From assembly GCA_965153355.1 (NCBI GenBank), contig OZ231126.1, forward strand, positions 71,920,001 to 71,984,000: 64,000 bases of DNA, read 5' to 3'. The DNA is from Flaccisagitta enflata. Taxonomy: Eukaryota > Chaetognatha > Sagittoidea > Aphragmophora. Within the stretch, counting starts at the first letter, position 1. Every line of letters starts with the position of its first letter. Position numbers and translations under genes: made by a program. Shown here in pieces: positions 21,641-34,230 of the stretch. Below the pieces are notes generated by a model. That model saw only the letters and a list, made by a program, of their open reading frames with translations. It was not told where the DNA came from and made no database searches.

Positions 21641-22400
21641 ACCATTTAGTGTGGGGGTAGAAGTACAGTTGGATTACGAGTTTTATACTAGAGGCTCAAA
21701 GGGGCCCCCAGGGAACTAAAAAATGCCAACAGCCAGCCAAAAATGCTTCTTGTTTGCCCCTAACCAGTACCCCAGTGGTACACCGACCTATCAGTCATTT
21801 CCATCTAGAGTGGTGGGAGATGTGCAGAGGGATAACGGGGGTTTGAGACCCTTATGGGCCCTCTAAGAGGTCCCCAGGGGCTCAAAAAGCCCAACATGGC
21901 TCAGAAATGCTTCTTGTTCTGCCCTGTCGTAGCCCAATGGTACACCGACCCATCAGTCATTCCCAACTAGAGTGGTGGGAGATGTGCAGATGGATAACGG
22001 GGGTCAAGGACCCCTAAGGGCCCTCTAAGGGGCCCTCAGGGACTCAAAATGGCCGACTTGGCCCAAAAATGCTCGTTGTTCTGCCGTCCAAAGGTACACC
22101 GTCCTATCATGTCATTCCCATCTAAAGTGGTTTGAGATGTGCAGATGGATAACAGCCATTTCTATCAAGTGTGGTTGGAGCTATTGATGTGGATGACGGG
22201 GGTTTCAGACCCTTGGGGCCCTTGTAAGGAACCCCTAAGGCCCTAGAAATAGCTCAAAAATGGTTAAAGTTACTTCTATGCCTTTTTATTTTCTGCTCTG
22301 GTGCACTTATCACTTAGGGAAGTGATGTGCAGATACGTAACAGGGGCTTGAGCCTAAAGGGGTCCATAAAAAGACCCCAAGGACTAAAAAACGGAACAAT
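21640..22400 (+). repeat. Degenerate tandem repeat of about 160 bp
   Basis: At least three units are phased by GGTACACCG at 21,777, 21,939 and 22,093. Each carries GTGGGAGATGTGCAGA-like and GGATAACGGGGGT phrases and GGGGCCC-type runs. A weaker fourth unit ends near 22,400. Confidence 0.8.
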
Positions 22401-22697
22401 ACAGGTACATTGAATTCTAAGTCATCGCTATAAAGCTTAAGGGGTAAGTGTAAATTACAGGGATTTTTGTGATAAATAGACAGTGATAAAACACATAACG
22501 CAAGGTTACCATATCATTATTAGAGGAGGGATTAAAGCAAAATAGTAAACCCGACCTTAACAAAAATGTAATACAAAGTTTTTTGGTGGTTCATGGTTCC
22601 TCAAGGCTTACTTTATCAGGTGAAACAATGTCTAGCAACTTATTGGCTAAAAAGATTTTTCTACAGTCAGGTAAAAAGTCTTTGTCTTTTTGACATA

Positions 22698-22949
22698 CAG
22701 TTAAACTTTGCAATAACGGACCCAAGAGTAACGGAAACCCAGCAATAACGGAAATTTTTCATTAGTCTCTGCTTTCTGTCTTTTATTTCTTTGTTTTAAA
22801 AGTTTGTTAGTAACGGCTTCGCCTGTATCAAAAAGTTCGACTAATCCGCTTGACCTGAGCGGTCCGGAGGTCAGTAATCCCTAGGCCAATAACGGAAAAT
22901 TGGCATCCATCAATGGTAATCGCCGCGAAGTCAGTGGAGAATTCACCGT

Positions 22950-23007
<58 letters not shown>

Positions 23008-24201
23008 ACCTGACTGACCTACTCTTCCACCATCTCCAACAATAAAAATCTTGCATCTTACAAAAAAGAACTTCATGAAGGATTCGTTTTTCCATCGCTA
23101 AAATAGTATCGCTTAAATACTATACGAATTTAAAAAAAAGACGCACCTTTGTATTTGGTGATAAAACTGACTTAAAAAGTACCAAAACAATTTTACAGAA
23201 AGAGTGATTTTAAAGATTTTCATTCTAGACCAATCCCAGATCTGTATCTTTAACGGTTTAGGAGCTAGAGCTCTTTAAAGTGAGACACCATTTTGCTGAA
23301 TTGCATATTTTTCAAAGGGACAGCAAAAACAAATTTGGCAACATTTTTATTCAAACTAATGCCATTTCTAAACAAAAAAAGATAGAGATACCAGATTGGC
23401 GCCAAATGAAAGAGTTTTTCAAGGGCTTAAAAATGGTCTAAGATTTTAGTTAGTTTTTTTGATTTTCAATGGCACAATCAATCATTCAAAAGTGCGTCTT
23501 TTTTTTAAATTCATATAGTAGTATACTTGATCTTGAATTGTACATGTACAAAGAGGAAACCCGCGGACAGACATTTTGTGCACAATTGCAGTTGCCTCCA
23601 GTACACTTTTTTACTTTATCAAAAATGAAAAAAAGATTCGAGATGAATTCGAATCATCAGAGCATCTCCATCTCTAAGTTTTGTAACATAAGCGTGATCA
23701 TCATTTTGTTTTGCTCCAAAAATTTTTGGAAGTGTGATTTTTTTTATTTATTTGTCGATCATCTCGACTTTCTTTTGTTTTGTTTTTGTTATCGTTTTTT
23801 GTTCTTTGCCGTGTTGGTTGGTTGGTCCATTGGTCAGTTGGTCCATCCAAAACATTTTTGAATTGCGAGTGTTTTTTGCATTTCCACTCCTGTCCAACCG
23901 TCCGCGACTGTCCTGCCGTGTATATATGTTTATCTGCTTGTATAGATTTATTTGGATGTCAGTCCGTCCTGTCGGTCTTCCTATCTGTTTTTCTTCCTGT
24001 TTGTCTGCCAGTCTGTCATCCTGATTTTTGCTTTTCACATTATTTGTTTGTTATAAGATGTGCTCTGTATTTCTGCAGTAATACTTTAGGCCTTCTCTGC
24101 TTAGTAATGATCAAAAATAGTCAAATTGGAAACATCGGAATTTGGCACAACTGGAAAAATACAGTCAGTCCCTTGAGATCCGTTATTGCGGGGTTCCACT
24201 G
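22698..24201. mobile_element. pogo/Tigger-like non-autonomous DNA transposon
   Basis: The left terminus CAGTTAAACTTTGCAATAAC (22,698) and the right terminus, read inward as CAGTGGAACCCCGCAATAAC from 24,201, are inverted repeats of about 25 bp. Both are flanked by TA (22,696-22,697 and 24,202-24,203), the target duplication of the Tc1/mariner-pogo superfamily. Extra ATAACGG copies follow inside the left end. At 1,504 bp with no DDE transposase frame, it is non-autonomous. Its interior shares CCAATCCCAGATCTGTATCT with 57,190-57,210. The degraded right-arm copy is at about 30,531-31,680. Confidence 0.75.
22951..23002. repeat. (GA)n microsatellite inside the pogo-like element
   Basis: About 26 GA units. 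The equivalent right-arm position (31,474-31,492) reads as (AT)n, an unusual change between supposed copies. Confidence 0.9.
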
Positions 24202-24203
24202 TA

Positions 24204-24919
24204 TTTATTAAATAAAAAAAAATCCATCACCACGTCCAACTTTCATGCGCTCCAAAGCACGTCCATAGGCCATGTGTGTTGGTTGGTTTGTCGGTCTGTA
24301 GGTTATGCGTAGATAATCACTAAAAAATCTATCAGGTGCACATATTTGCCTGTTGGTAAATATTTGCAGCGGAAGACCAGTCCGCTTGAATACATGTTTG
24401 CTGAGGAAATACTCACAATTAAGTATACAGATCTTAATATTGCTTAAATTCATTTTTGAAACAATCTGCATATTCAAAACATATCAAAGATTATGATCAT
24501 CAAAAAAAAATACATCTTTACTATATCGCTTAACTATGGCATGCTGCTATTCAACATAAAAAAGGGAGAAAAACTGATATTTTTAGAGAAAAAAATCTAT
24601 AAATAAGCTAATTACTAGGGGTATATCAGCCTCAGTATAAAGTATCCGTTAATGGAATCTGGTAAGTAATTTGGCCAATTTTTCTGGCTAAAATTTTGGA
24701 TGTCTACCATAATTCAAAATCATTTTTAATAAAAGCTGAAACATCAAAACCTGCGTTTTGATACCTAAATATTAGACAGCTTTGGGTCCCCGGGTCATAG
24801 TAACTTCCTATAGTATTTCTCAGTAAATCTGCACACGCTCCGCCATCTCCTATGCGTCGCATAGAATCGCTACCAAGTCAAAGTTTATCGTATCTTTGAT
24901 AAAGTTGGTAGAGTGAAAA
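24204..24919. other. Spacer before the nicastrin-like gene
   Basis: AT-rich with no supported exon. It may be an intron or upstream region of the nicastrin-like gene, whose N-terminal exons were not found. Confidence 0.35.
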
Positions 24920-25007
24920 AATGAATGAATGAATGAATGGATGCATGAATGAATGAATGAATGAATGAATGAATGAATGAATGAATGAATGAATGAATGA
25001 ATGAATC
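24920..25007. repeat. (GAAT)n microsatellite
   Basis: About 22 units. The right-arm partner is (ATTC)n at 29,877-29,931. It marks a switch point between poor and close arm matching. Confidence 0.95.
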
Positions 25008-26139
25008 ATTCTACAAACCTGGTCGCTCCCTTGCCACTACTTTCGTCTACTCACTCAGAAACGAAACAAACAAAAATCGTCTTTGTAAATCCTTCAACAA
25101 TTACAATAATCAAAAAGCAAAGAGGAACAAACGAAAGATGACATATCCTCCTGCGGCATTCAACTGCGGTCTTTCATGTACGCTTTGGGCAACGCAGAGA
25201 GATGCTTAAGACGACGCCGCCAACGAACTTGGATGAATTTCTGGGGATGAGACAAACAATGCGATCCAGTCAGTGATTGAAGCGTCTTTGGGTTTCTACG
25301 GGAACAGAAACCGCAGACGACGACGACAACAACGACAATGACGATGAAAAGGGCGACTTCATTGTCCAGTATCAGCCTGGTGATGGCGCGTTTGGACGCC
25401 ATGAGCACCTTGAGGATGTAGCACCCGGCGTCGAATCGCTGGCAACGGGAATCATCGCGCTATTGGCCTCGGCGCACACGCTGGCCGGAATTCCGAATGT
25501 CAATAAGGAATTGAAGGATGAGGTGGTATGGGGTGTATATAGTGATATCACATCAAGTGGGACGGCCTCTATCTAGCATCTTCTATGAAGCATAGAAGTT
25601 GCTTAGAATTTGCCTCAAATTGAGTCCGGCCTATTGTCTACAAGTACACATGTCATGACAATTTGTTGATTTAGTCATTTAGAAACAGAATAGACGTTAA
25701 GAAGTGTGCAGATTGTACTGTGCATGAAAACTTATTACTTATCCCAACCGCCCCCCTCAAAAAAAAAAAAAAGGATCGTAACATGCTGTTTGTGATGTTC
25801 AATGAAGAATCATTCGATTACATGGGCTCATCCCGCTTTATACACGATGTCCTGAAAAACAAACGGCCGGATATCGGATCGGACAATTTGCAAAAATATT
25901 CGGCCGCCTTTCCATGGAACAGATTAAGCAATACATAGAACTCGGCCAATTTGTGATTGAGAATCAAGTGGAAAGACGGATGAGGTTATCATTAGCATTA
26001 TGCACGAAGAAAGTACCATAACTGTAAGCACAGTAAGCATACCCAACTGTCGGTCCGTCATTCAATGTTTCTTTCCCTGTACTGTATTTCTCTTTCTTAA
26101 AAAGTTTCTTTCATTCTTTCCTTGTCTCTTCCCTTTGTT

Positions 26140-26383
<244 letters not shown>

Positions 26384-26559
26384 GCAAACAAAAGACACTC
26401 ATCGTCAATCCGATATTGATAAACTAGGAAAGTATATGCATGACTCCAACAGGAAACCGAATCGTTGAAAAAAGGCAAGATTGAGACCGGTGAGGAAATA
26501 CCGGGAGTGAAGATGGAAGGCCTAATAGGTACAGAAGTTGTTTAGTGAAACAAGTGACG

Positions 26560-26742
26560 CGTGGTCACAATATTGTGACGAATGGGCAGGGGCATCCAAC
26601 CCCCATCGCCATCCCAACCCCCCCCCTCCACACACACTCAAACACATTCAGAAACACTTGTTTTCCCACTTTTCAACTTGTGCAGACGGACCAACGGACA
26701 GATGGACAAAGCCACTGATAGAGTTGCGTGTCCGCAACTAAA
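26560..26742 (+). mobile_element. Short hairpin-tailed element with ACAATATTGT end
   Basis: The order is CAAGTGACGC, GGTCACAATATTGTGAC, GGGCAGGGGCATCC, a C-rich core, GACGGACC repeats and the terminal stem AGTTGCGTGTCCGCAACT followed by AAAA. The other clear copy is 61,553-61,760 on the minus strand. It lies within the nicastrin-like gene between candidate exons. Confidence 0.65.
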
Positions 26743-27589
26743 AAGGGGTGCTCCTTACATCAGACACTAAGACTCAGTTATTTAAACAGTCAAACTTTAT
26801 GAGTAAGATTTTTCTTCTTGCTTCATTGATCGCTTTTGACTTACAGCAAATAGACAAATAAGACAGGCCAGGACATGTGTTACTCATGGACAAAATCAAA
26901 GACTGTAAAAGTGAGATATGTACATCATTAAAAGCTAACCTGCTGCCCGAGTCATCGATGCATCGTCTCCTGAAGGCACAAAAGTGACTAAAGCTGCCAT
27001 CACCTGCTGCCGTTCTGCTGGAGGGCAACAGCTTGCTTGTCAAAGGCTCCACCAACAAGTTTGTGTACAACAATTTCTACAACAGCTTCCTTGACGTCTC
27101 TCGTAACGTCCATAAGACAAAACTTGTCAAACGATCACGAAAAGTTGCGACTTTAACGCCGAGCGCCATCTACCATCAAATCCAAAAGAAAAAGCCTGGC
27201 GTCTCAAAACCTCAGATCCACAAAGCAGACGAACAAATTGTGGAGCAGCTCGTCGACTGCTTCATCTTCGTCTTCAACTGTTCCCTGTTTCCAGACGTCG
27301 TGCCGCATGCAAGAAATGAGCGCAACATCCGCAAAAAGAAGCAAAGTTCCACTTACTTCGTCCGGATTCACGGTCACACAAACCCATGCAGGTTCCTCGT
27401 CACGCTAATTCTTGCTCACTTTATCGGAGAAGACGTCACTCATTCGTCCAATAGCAACAAAAATAACGATAAACATGTTTCAAGGGCTGATTGCACCAGT
27501 GGGACCTCATTTTGGAGCCTGAAGGAGACTTGCATCAGGGCGTATGTGGAGACGACAGATGCTCTGTCACCGACCGCGATGGACGACGA

Positions 27590-27660
27590 TGATTACCGCG
27601 AGGAATATCATCGCCTGGTGCCGTGAAGGAAATCTTGACCCGGTCGAAGTTTGGGCGGAA
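27590..27660. other. Axis of the giant inverted repeat
   Basis: Pairs such as AATGAGCGCAACA (27,315) with its reverse complement (27,859-27,871) place the axis near 27,590-27,600. Alignment by eye fails within about 200 bp of the axis because the right copy is degraded. No loop sequence, centromere-like repeat or long AT tract separates the arms. Confidence 0.6.
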
Positions 27661-28609
27661 TATGTTTGAACTAAAGTGTAGGCTCGGATATTTCTAGTGC
27701 CATCCAAAGCGCGTGAGGTTAAAAAAAACAAGCCCGATCAAACAACAATGGCTGTTTTGGAAAAGGCATGTTAGACACACACATACGGACCAACTGACCA
27801 ATGAACGGACAGACCCTTTTTTTGGAGTACAATGTGACCAGGCCTCAGGTGAGCCGGGTGTTGCGCTCATTGCAGCAGCCTGGCAATCTGGGCTGAGAAC
27901 AGGTGAGGCCGAATGGCTGATACGACGAACTACTCCTGACTGTTCGTCTGCTGATCTGGGGCTGAGCAGCCAGGCTTTGCTGGACTGATGAGCAACTCGC
28001 GTAAGCTCATATTGATGTTTGTGAATGTATGAGCAAAGGGTCAAGAGCTGATGGCAAAGTACACAAACTTGTTAGTGAGACAAGCGAAGCTGTTGCCCTC
28101 AGCAGGCGCAGCAAGTAACTTTAGATCACTGTGCAACTAAGAAGATGATTTTTTATTTATTGTATTTGCTGTGGAGTCAAAAGCGTCAATGAAAAATCTT
28201 ATATAAGTTTGACCTGTTCATGCTAGTCTTAGTATCTGATGTGAGCACCCCTTACAGTCAGGACAACAATATCAGTGGCTATCTCACGTTAATCATCTGC
28301 GAAAAGTGAGAAAACAAGTGTTTCTGATGTGTTTGGTGTGTGGAGAGCTTGGACTGGCGATGAGGGCCACAGTGCCCTGCCGGCCGTCTGTGTGTGACAC
28401 GGCGTGCTGTTTCGCGCAGGCAGCTTCTGCACTGTGACACACCGTCTTCCTCGTGTCTCACGTTAATGCTACCTTTCCAACGGTCATTTCTGTTGGAGTG
28501 TCTACTCTAGTTTATCAATATCGAATTGACACGATAGTGTCTTTGTTTGCTCTTAGAAGAAGAAGAAGAAGAAGAAGAGAGAGAAGAGAGAGAGAGAGAG
28601 AGACGGACG

Positions 28610-28644
<35 letters not shown>

Positions 28645-28655
28645 GACAGACAGAC

Positions 28656-28741
<86 letters not shown>

Positions 28742-29830
28742 AACAAAGGGAAGAGACAAGGAAAGAATGAAAGAAACTTTTTAAGAAAGAGAAATACAGT
28801 ACAGGGAAAGAAACATTGAATGACGGACCGACAGTTGGGTATGCTTACTGTGCTTACAGTTATGGTACTTTCTTCGTGCATAATGCTAATGATAACCTCA
28901 TCCGTCTTTCCACTTGATTCTCAATCACAAATTGGCCGAGTTCTATGTATTGCTTAATCTGTTCCATGGAAAGGCGGCCGAATATTTTTGCAAATTGTCC
29001 GATCCGATATCCGGCCGTTTGTTTTTCAGGACATCGTGTATAAAGCGGGATGAGCCCATGTAATCGAATGATTCTTCATTGAACATCACAAACAGCATGT
29101 TACGATCCTTTTTTTTTTTTTGAGGGGGGCGGTTGGGATAAGTAATAAGTTTTCATGCACAGTACAATCTGCACACTTCTTAACGTCTATTCTGTTTCTA
29201 AATGACTAAATCAACAAATTGTCATGACATGTGTACTTGTAGACAATAGGCCGGACTCAATTTGAGGCAAATTCTAAGCAACTTCTATGCTTCATAGAAG
29301 ATGCTAGATAGAGGCCGTCCCACTTGATGTGATATCACTATATACACCCCATACCACCTCATCCTTCAATTCCTTATTGACATTCGGAATTCCGGCCAGC
29401 GTGTGCGCCGAGGCCAATAGCGCGATGATTCCCGTTGCCAGCGATTCGACGCCGGGTGCTACATCCTCAAGGTGCTCATGGCGTCCAAACGCGCCATCAC
29501 CAGGCTGATACTGGACAATGAAGTCGCCCTTTTCATCGTCATTGTCGTTGTTGTCGTCGTCGTCTGCGGTTTCTGTTCCCGTAGAAACCCAAAGACGCTT
29601 CAATCACTGACTGGATCGCATTGTTTGTCTCATCCCCAGAAATTCATCCAAGTTCGTTGGCGGCGTCGTCTTAAGCATCTCTCTGCGTTGCCCAAAGCGT
29701 ACATGAAAGACCGCAGTTGAATGCCGCAGGAGGATATGTCATCTTTCGTTTGTTCCTCTTTGCTTTTTGATTATTGTAATTGTTGAAGGATTTACAAAGA
29801 CGATTTTTGTTTGTTTCGTTTCTGAGTGAG
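27661..29830 (-). pseudogene. Nicastrin-like gene, mirrored right copy
   Basis: This is the reverse complement of the left copy. The two main segments (29,838-29,304 and about 29,107-28,895) match almost exactly and share the same stops and frameshifts. The part near the axis (27,700-28,550) is only roughly alignable and its open frame is destroyed, although short matches such as the nicastrin-segment GAGGGCAACAGCTT remain near 28,080-28,103. Confidence 0.75.
28557..28737. repeat. Compound GAA/GA, GACA and CA microsatellite (right copy)
   Basis: The right-arm equivalent of 26,143-26,380, shortened and rearranged: AAG units replace part of the GA run. Sequence telomeric to it (28,738 onward) matches the left arm closely; sequence toward the axis does not. 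Confidence 0.9.
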
Positions 29831-29876
29831 TAGACGAAAGTAGTGGCAAGGGAGCGACCAGGTTTGTAGAAGGATT

Positions 29877-29931
29877 CATTCATTCATTCATTCATTCATT
29901 CATTCATTCATTCATTCATTCATTCATTCAT
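29877..29931. repeat. (ATTC)n microsatellite (right copy)
   Basis: Partner of 24,920-25,007, with about 14 units against 22. Close matching of the arms stops immediately after it. Confidence 0.95.
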
Positions 29932-30530
29932 GTCTCCATGCTCACAAGTTCGGCTTTGGTGTTTTCTGGCGGCGGAGCGATATCTTCCGGAATGTCGTTC
30001 TATGCGACATAGAATGGCGGCATCTCGCAAAATTACTAATGCTATAGAGAGATTTATGTTCAGGGACAAAAGCTGGTATCAAGCAAGGTTTGTTTCTTTT
30101 ATTAAAAATGATTTTGAGTATAGTAGACATCAAGTACAATAAGTAGCCAGTCACTATGTTCAATGCAGATACTGCCTGAGCTTTGATATACCTGTGTGAA
30201 AACATTACAATTTTTTATACAAAAAATATCAGTTTTCTCCATGTTGAATAGCAGCATATATAGTGCGATATATAGATGTATTTTTGATGATGTGCTCTTT
30301 GATATGAATATGATAATTTAAACGACAATAAGATCTGTATACTGTATTGTATTATTTCCTCAGCAAACATGTTTCAGCGGACTATTCTTCGCTGCAAATA
30401 TTTACCAACGGGCAAAATATGTACTGATAATTTTTAGTGATTATGCGCCAGCCTCCCGAACTTGACAGGTACAACCAGCACATGGCTATAGGCGTGCTTA
30501 GGCAGGCGTGGTATTAATTTTTTATTGTAA

Positions 30531-31680
30531 ATGCAGTGGGGCACGTACTTAGTCTCAAGACTGACTGTATTTTCCAGTTGTATAAATTCGATGACCAGAC
30601 GACTGTACGATCATTACTAAGCGAGAGAACCTATTACTGCGCGAAACCACAGGGCACATCTTAACAAGACGAATAATCAGCGACGGAAACTGGCGAACAA
30701 ACGGAAAACGGATAGGAAGACCGAACGTTTGACATCAAAATAATCTGCCGCAACGAATAAGTATGCGTCTGTGACAGTTATTGTAACAATTGAAATAATG
30801 CAAAAAACTACTCGCAATTAAAATATTTGGATGTGACAATAGACAACATGACTAAGAAAAAGCGATAACAAAAACAAGGCAAAAGAAAGTCGAGATGATA
30901 AAACAAATAATAAAAAAAATGCCGCTGCGATAAAATAGGTGGCAATCAGCATGTTACAAACAGAGATGGTCTCTGTGATTAATTCATCTGAATCTTTTCA
31001 TTTTAATAAAATAAAGATATACTGAAGCAACAGTATTGCAAAATGTCTGTCTGGACATTCCTACTGTATGTACAATTCAAGATCAATGCTACTACTATGT
31101 AATTTAAAAAAGAGCGCTGCTTTTGAATGTGTTCTTTCGATAACATCAAAAAATAACTAAAATGGGTATTTTAAACCCTTGAAATATCTTTCATTTAACC
31201 AATCTATTATCTCTATCTTTTGTTTAATGGCATTATTGAATAAAATGTTATAATTCAACACTGTCCCTTTAATATGTAATTCAGCAAATACAAAAAATAA
31301 ATACAAACGTTAAAGACAAGTTGATGGAAATGTATTTCTGTAAAGTGTTTGGTAGGTTTCTTTTTAAATTCATATAATCTAACGATGCTAGCGATAATGC
31401 TTTTTAACAGATACGAATTTTATTGTTAGATGATGGAAAATGAATAAATCATTAAGTATACTCTTATATCATATATATATATATATATATATGGCGTGGT
31501 ATCTCCGCGACTCGCGGCATTGGTGATGGATGCCAGGCCTCGTTGATAACCAGGATATGACGCGGTTATCGAATCGAAAGCAGTCAGTCAACTTTATTTC
31601 TGGCAGCACACAAACAAAGATAAAGACAGCAGGAATAAGTTATTGCTGGAGTTTTCTGGGTGTGTGAAAGGTTTAACATA
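30531..31680. mobile_element. Degraded mirror of the pogo-like transposon
   Basis: The ends read TGCAGTGGGG (30,531) and a remnant of the other terminus near 31,680 (ATATGTCAAAAG against TTTTGACATACAG on the left). It is roughly 1,150 bp against 1,504 bp in the left arm. Confidence 0.5.
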
Positions 31681-33667
31681 TGTCAAAAGAGACAGACTTT
31701 TACTGACTGAAAAATCTTTTTAACCAATGAAGTAGCACAGACATATTCACCTGATAAAGTAACCTTGATATAACTGTATTATTTTGTTAGGTCGAGTTTA
31801 CTATTTTATCCTCCTCCCAGTGTGATATGGTAACACGTCATATGTTTATCACTATGCAACTATCACAAACTCTATATTACTGCCTGCTTTGCTATTCAAT
31901 GTACATATTATTCCGTTTTAGTCAGCAGAGTGCACATGGTTGCTAGGCTCAAGCTGTTACATATCTACACATCACTTCTAAGTGATAAAATTACCAGGCA
32001 GAAAATAAAAGGCATAGAAAAGTAACTGGCCATTTTATTATTTCTAAATTGTGAATTTCACTTAAAGCAAGAGTCTCAAGGCTTAAATCAATCATCAATA
32101 ACTCAATACACACTTATTGGCTGTTATCCATCATCAAGCCACTTTAGATAAGTGTATGATGATGCGGGAAGCAAAACGTAGCGACTGGGCAAGTCAGCAT
32201 TTCGTCCTGAGCCTTAGAAGAAATTGACCACGTTATCCGCTGCGCATCTCCACCCTTCTGGTCAGAATGACGATGATCCGTGCTACCAGCAGGCGGCGGG
32301 CAGGGCAAGCTGACCATGTTAACACAACTGGAACCTCTTAAAGCGATAAAACCCGTTATCGCTCTACCACTGGAATGAAGTGACTGATAGATGATGTACC
32401 ACTGAAATTACAGGCAGAACAACAAGCATTTTAAGCAATGTTAGCATTTTGCTTGAGCTACAAAGTATAAGCATATGTCATCTTTATTATACACCCCACT
32501 AAATGGTGCATAACCTTAGAACCAGTATCAGTGATACAAAGAACGAAAATATTTCTTAATTTGCATATTTTGGCAAAAATATCTTTTGAGGAAAAAACCG
32601 GCTTTGCCAAAAGCGCTCTGGCGTGTGTTTTGGCAGCAGTGGCACGGCGTGGAGGCGGCCAGCACCATCCTGGGTTAGTGATTCTTGGGCCTGAAGCGTT
32701 ACCATCAGTGCCGTGCGCTCTGTTTTAGTACTGCCATAAATATGCTCCTTTTCTTTCTAAATAACGTTCTGTTAGAGCGTGACCATTAACGCCGTGAATG
32801 ACTGGGTACGACACTAATGAGCCATAGTGGTAAATGAATTATGGAGAAAACGAGCATCTGTTTTAGATTATCTTCTAAAAGCAAAAGCCTTCAAATTTGC
32901 AGTCCCGACTGGGCTGCAATGTGAAGCTCTCAAAATCAGCGTGGCGACCAGATACAAGACAAAAAATCAATTTCTAAGACAGAAAAGAGTGAAAAAAGCT
33001 TTCATAAAAATTTTCTTTAAAAAATCTAAAAAGCATTAAAGTATAAAAAAATTACAAAACTTCAAAATTATAAAATTTTTTAAAATTTTCAAAAATTATA
33101 AGATAAGATGTTTTAATAGTTGAAAGATGATGTTGTGAAGATAATGGGTGAAGATGTGTTGTGTGTGGACAATGATGACAATGCACTGTTCCTGCGTTAA
33201 TCAGACTTGAATTCTCTCATTACTAACAATCGGCGTTAATCAATATTATCAAAATTACTCTCATAACAGTTGCAACTACACATGAAATACCTATCATCAG
33301 AACAGCGCAAATCAATTAATTAATGTCGCAAACAACCACGCTGTTTCAAATGTTTCTGGTAAATTAACAAATACCTGGAGATGGTTCTGGTTAATGCTGG
33401 TATATTCTATGAAAAATCCATCATGAATATAAAACTATGAGTGGAATCTGGGCTCAGAAGCAAAATGCTGACTGACTAAGTCTGTATGTCTTTATTTTGC
33501 CTCAGGGATCACTAGTCTCCAAAGGGTCAGTCCGTGGCTGTCCTTGGTCCTGGCCTCTCAGTTTGCTTATCTGTCCATTTCATCATTGCATTCATCTATG
33601 AATATTAATAGATACTCTGAAGCATTATATATCAATATTCCTTTCTCTTTGTAATCTGTATTTTGCA

Positions 33668-34230
33668 TTCATTCATTCATTCATTCATTCATTGATTCAT
33701 TCATTCATTCATTTGTTTCATTCATTCATTCATTCACGTGTTCATTCATTCATTTCATTACGTTCATTCCGTATTCGATTCATTCATTCCTTCATTCATT
33801 CATTCATTCGTTCATTCATTTATTCATTCATTCGACCCCTGGAAACTCATTTATGTCCATTTGTTGATCGATCTGTCAGTCATGTTTTCATAAGATCTCA
33901 GAAAACACTCTTAATCAATATTTCTTTCTCGTTTCTCATGTTTTATGCATTTGTTTGTTTGTTTGTTCGTTCCTTCGTTCGTTCACTATGTAGAATATCC
34001 GGATATTGATATCCAGATAAAATATCCAAATAATATGGTGAATGCAGACGCAGCCTTTGTTCGTTTGTTCGTTCATTCATTCGTTCGTTTGTTCATTCAT
34101 TCATTTATTGATTCATTCATTTATTCATTCAACTCATTTATTCATTTATTCATGCATTCCTTCTTTCATGTATTCATTCTTTCATTCATTTATTCATTTA
34201 TTCATTTATTTGTTCATTTATTCCTCATTC
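33668..34230. repeat. (ATTC)n microsatellite blocks (right copy)
   Basis: Partners of 19,625-20,202. The segment between and after the blocks (about 33,890-34,200) matches the left arm much better than its surroundings, an island of high identity inside the poor block. Confidence 0.9.

Noticed and set aside
22828-23076. Minus-strand KIFIVGDGG resembling a GTPase P-loop
   Set aside because: The following VGQSG departs from the GKS/T pattern, the frame runs into a (GA)n repeat and lies within a transposon; no other G motifs are present.
25160-25408. Minus-strand frame with a Val-rich hydrophobic stretch, membrane-protein-like
   Set aside because: Antisense of the acidic GAC-rich part of the nicastrin-like segment.
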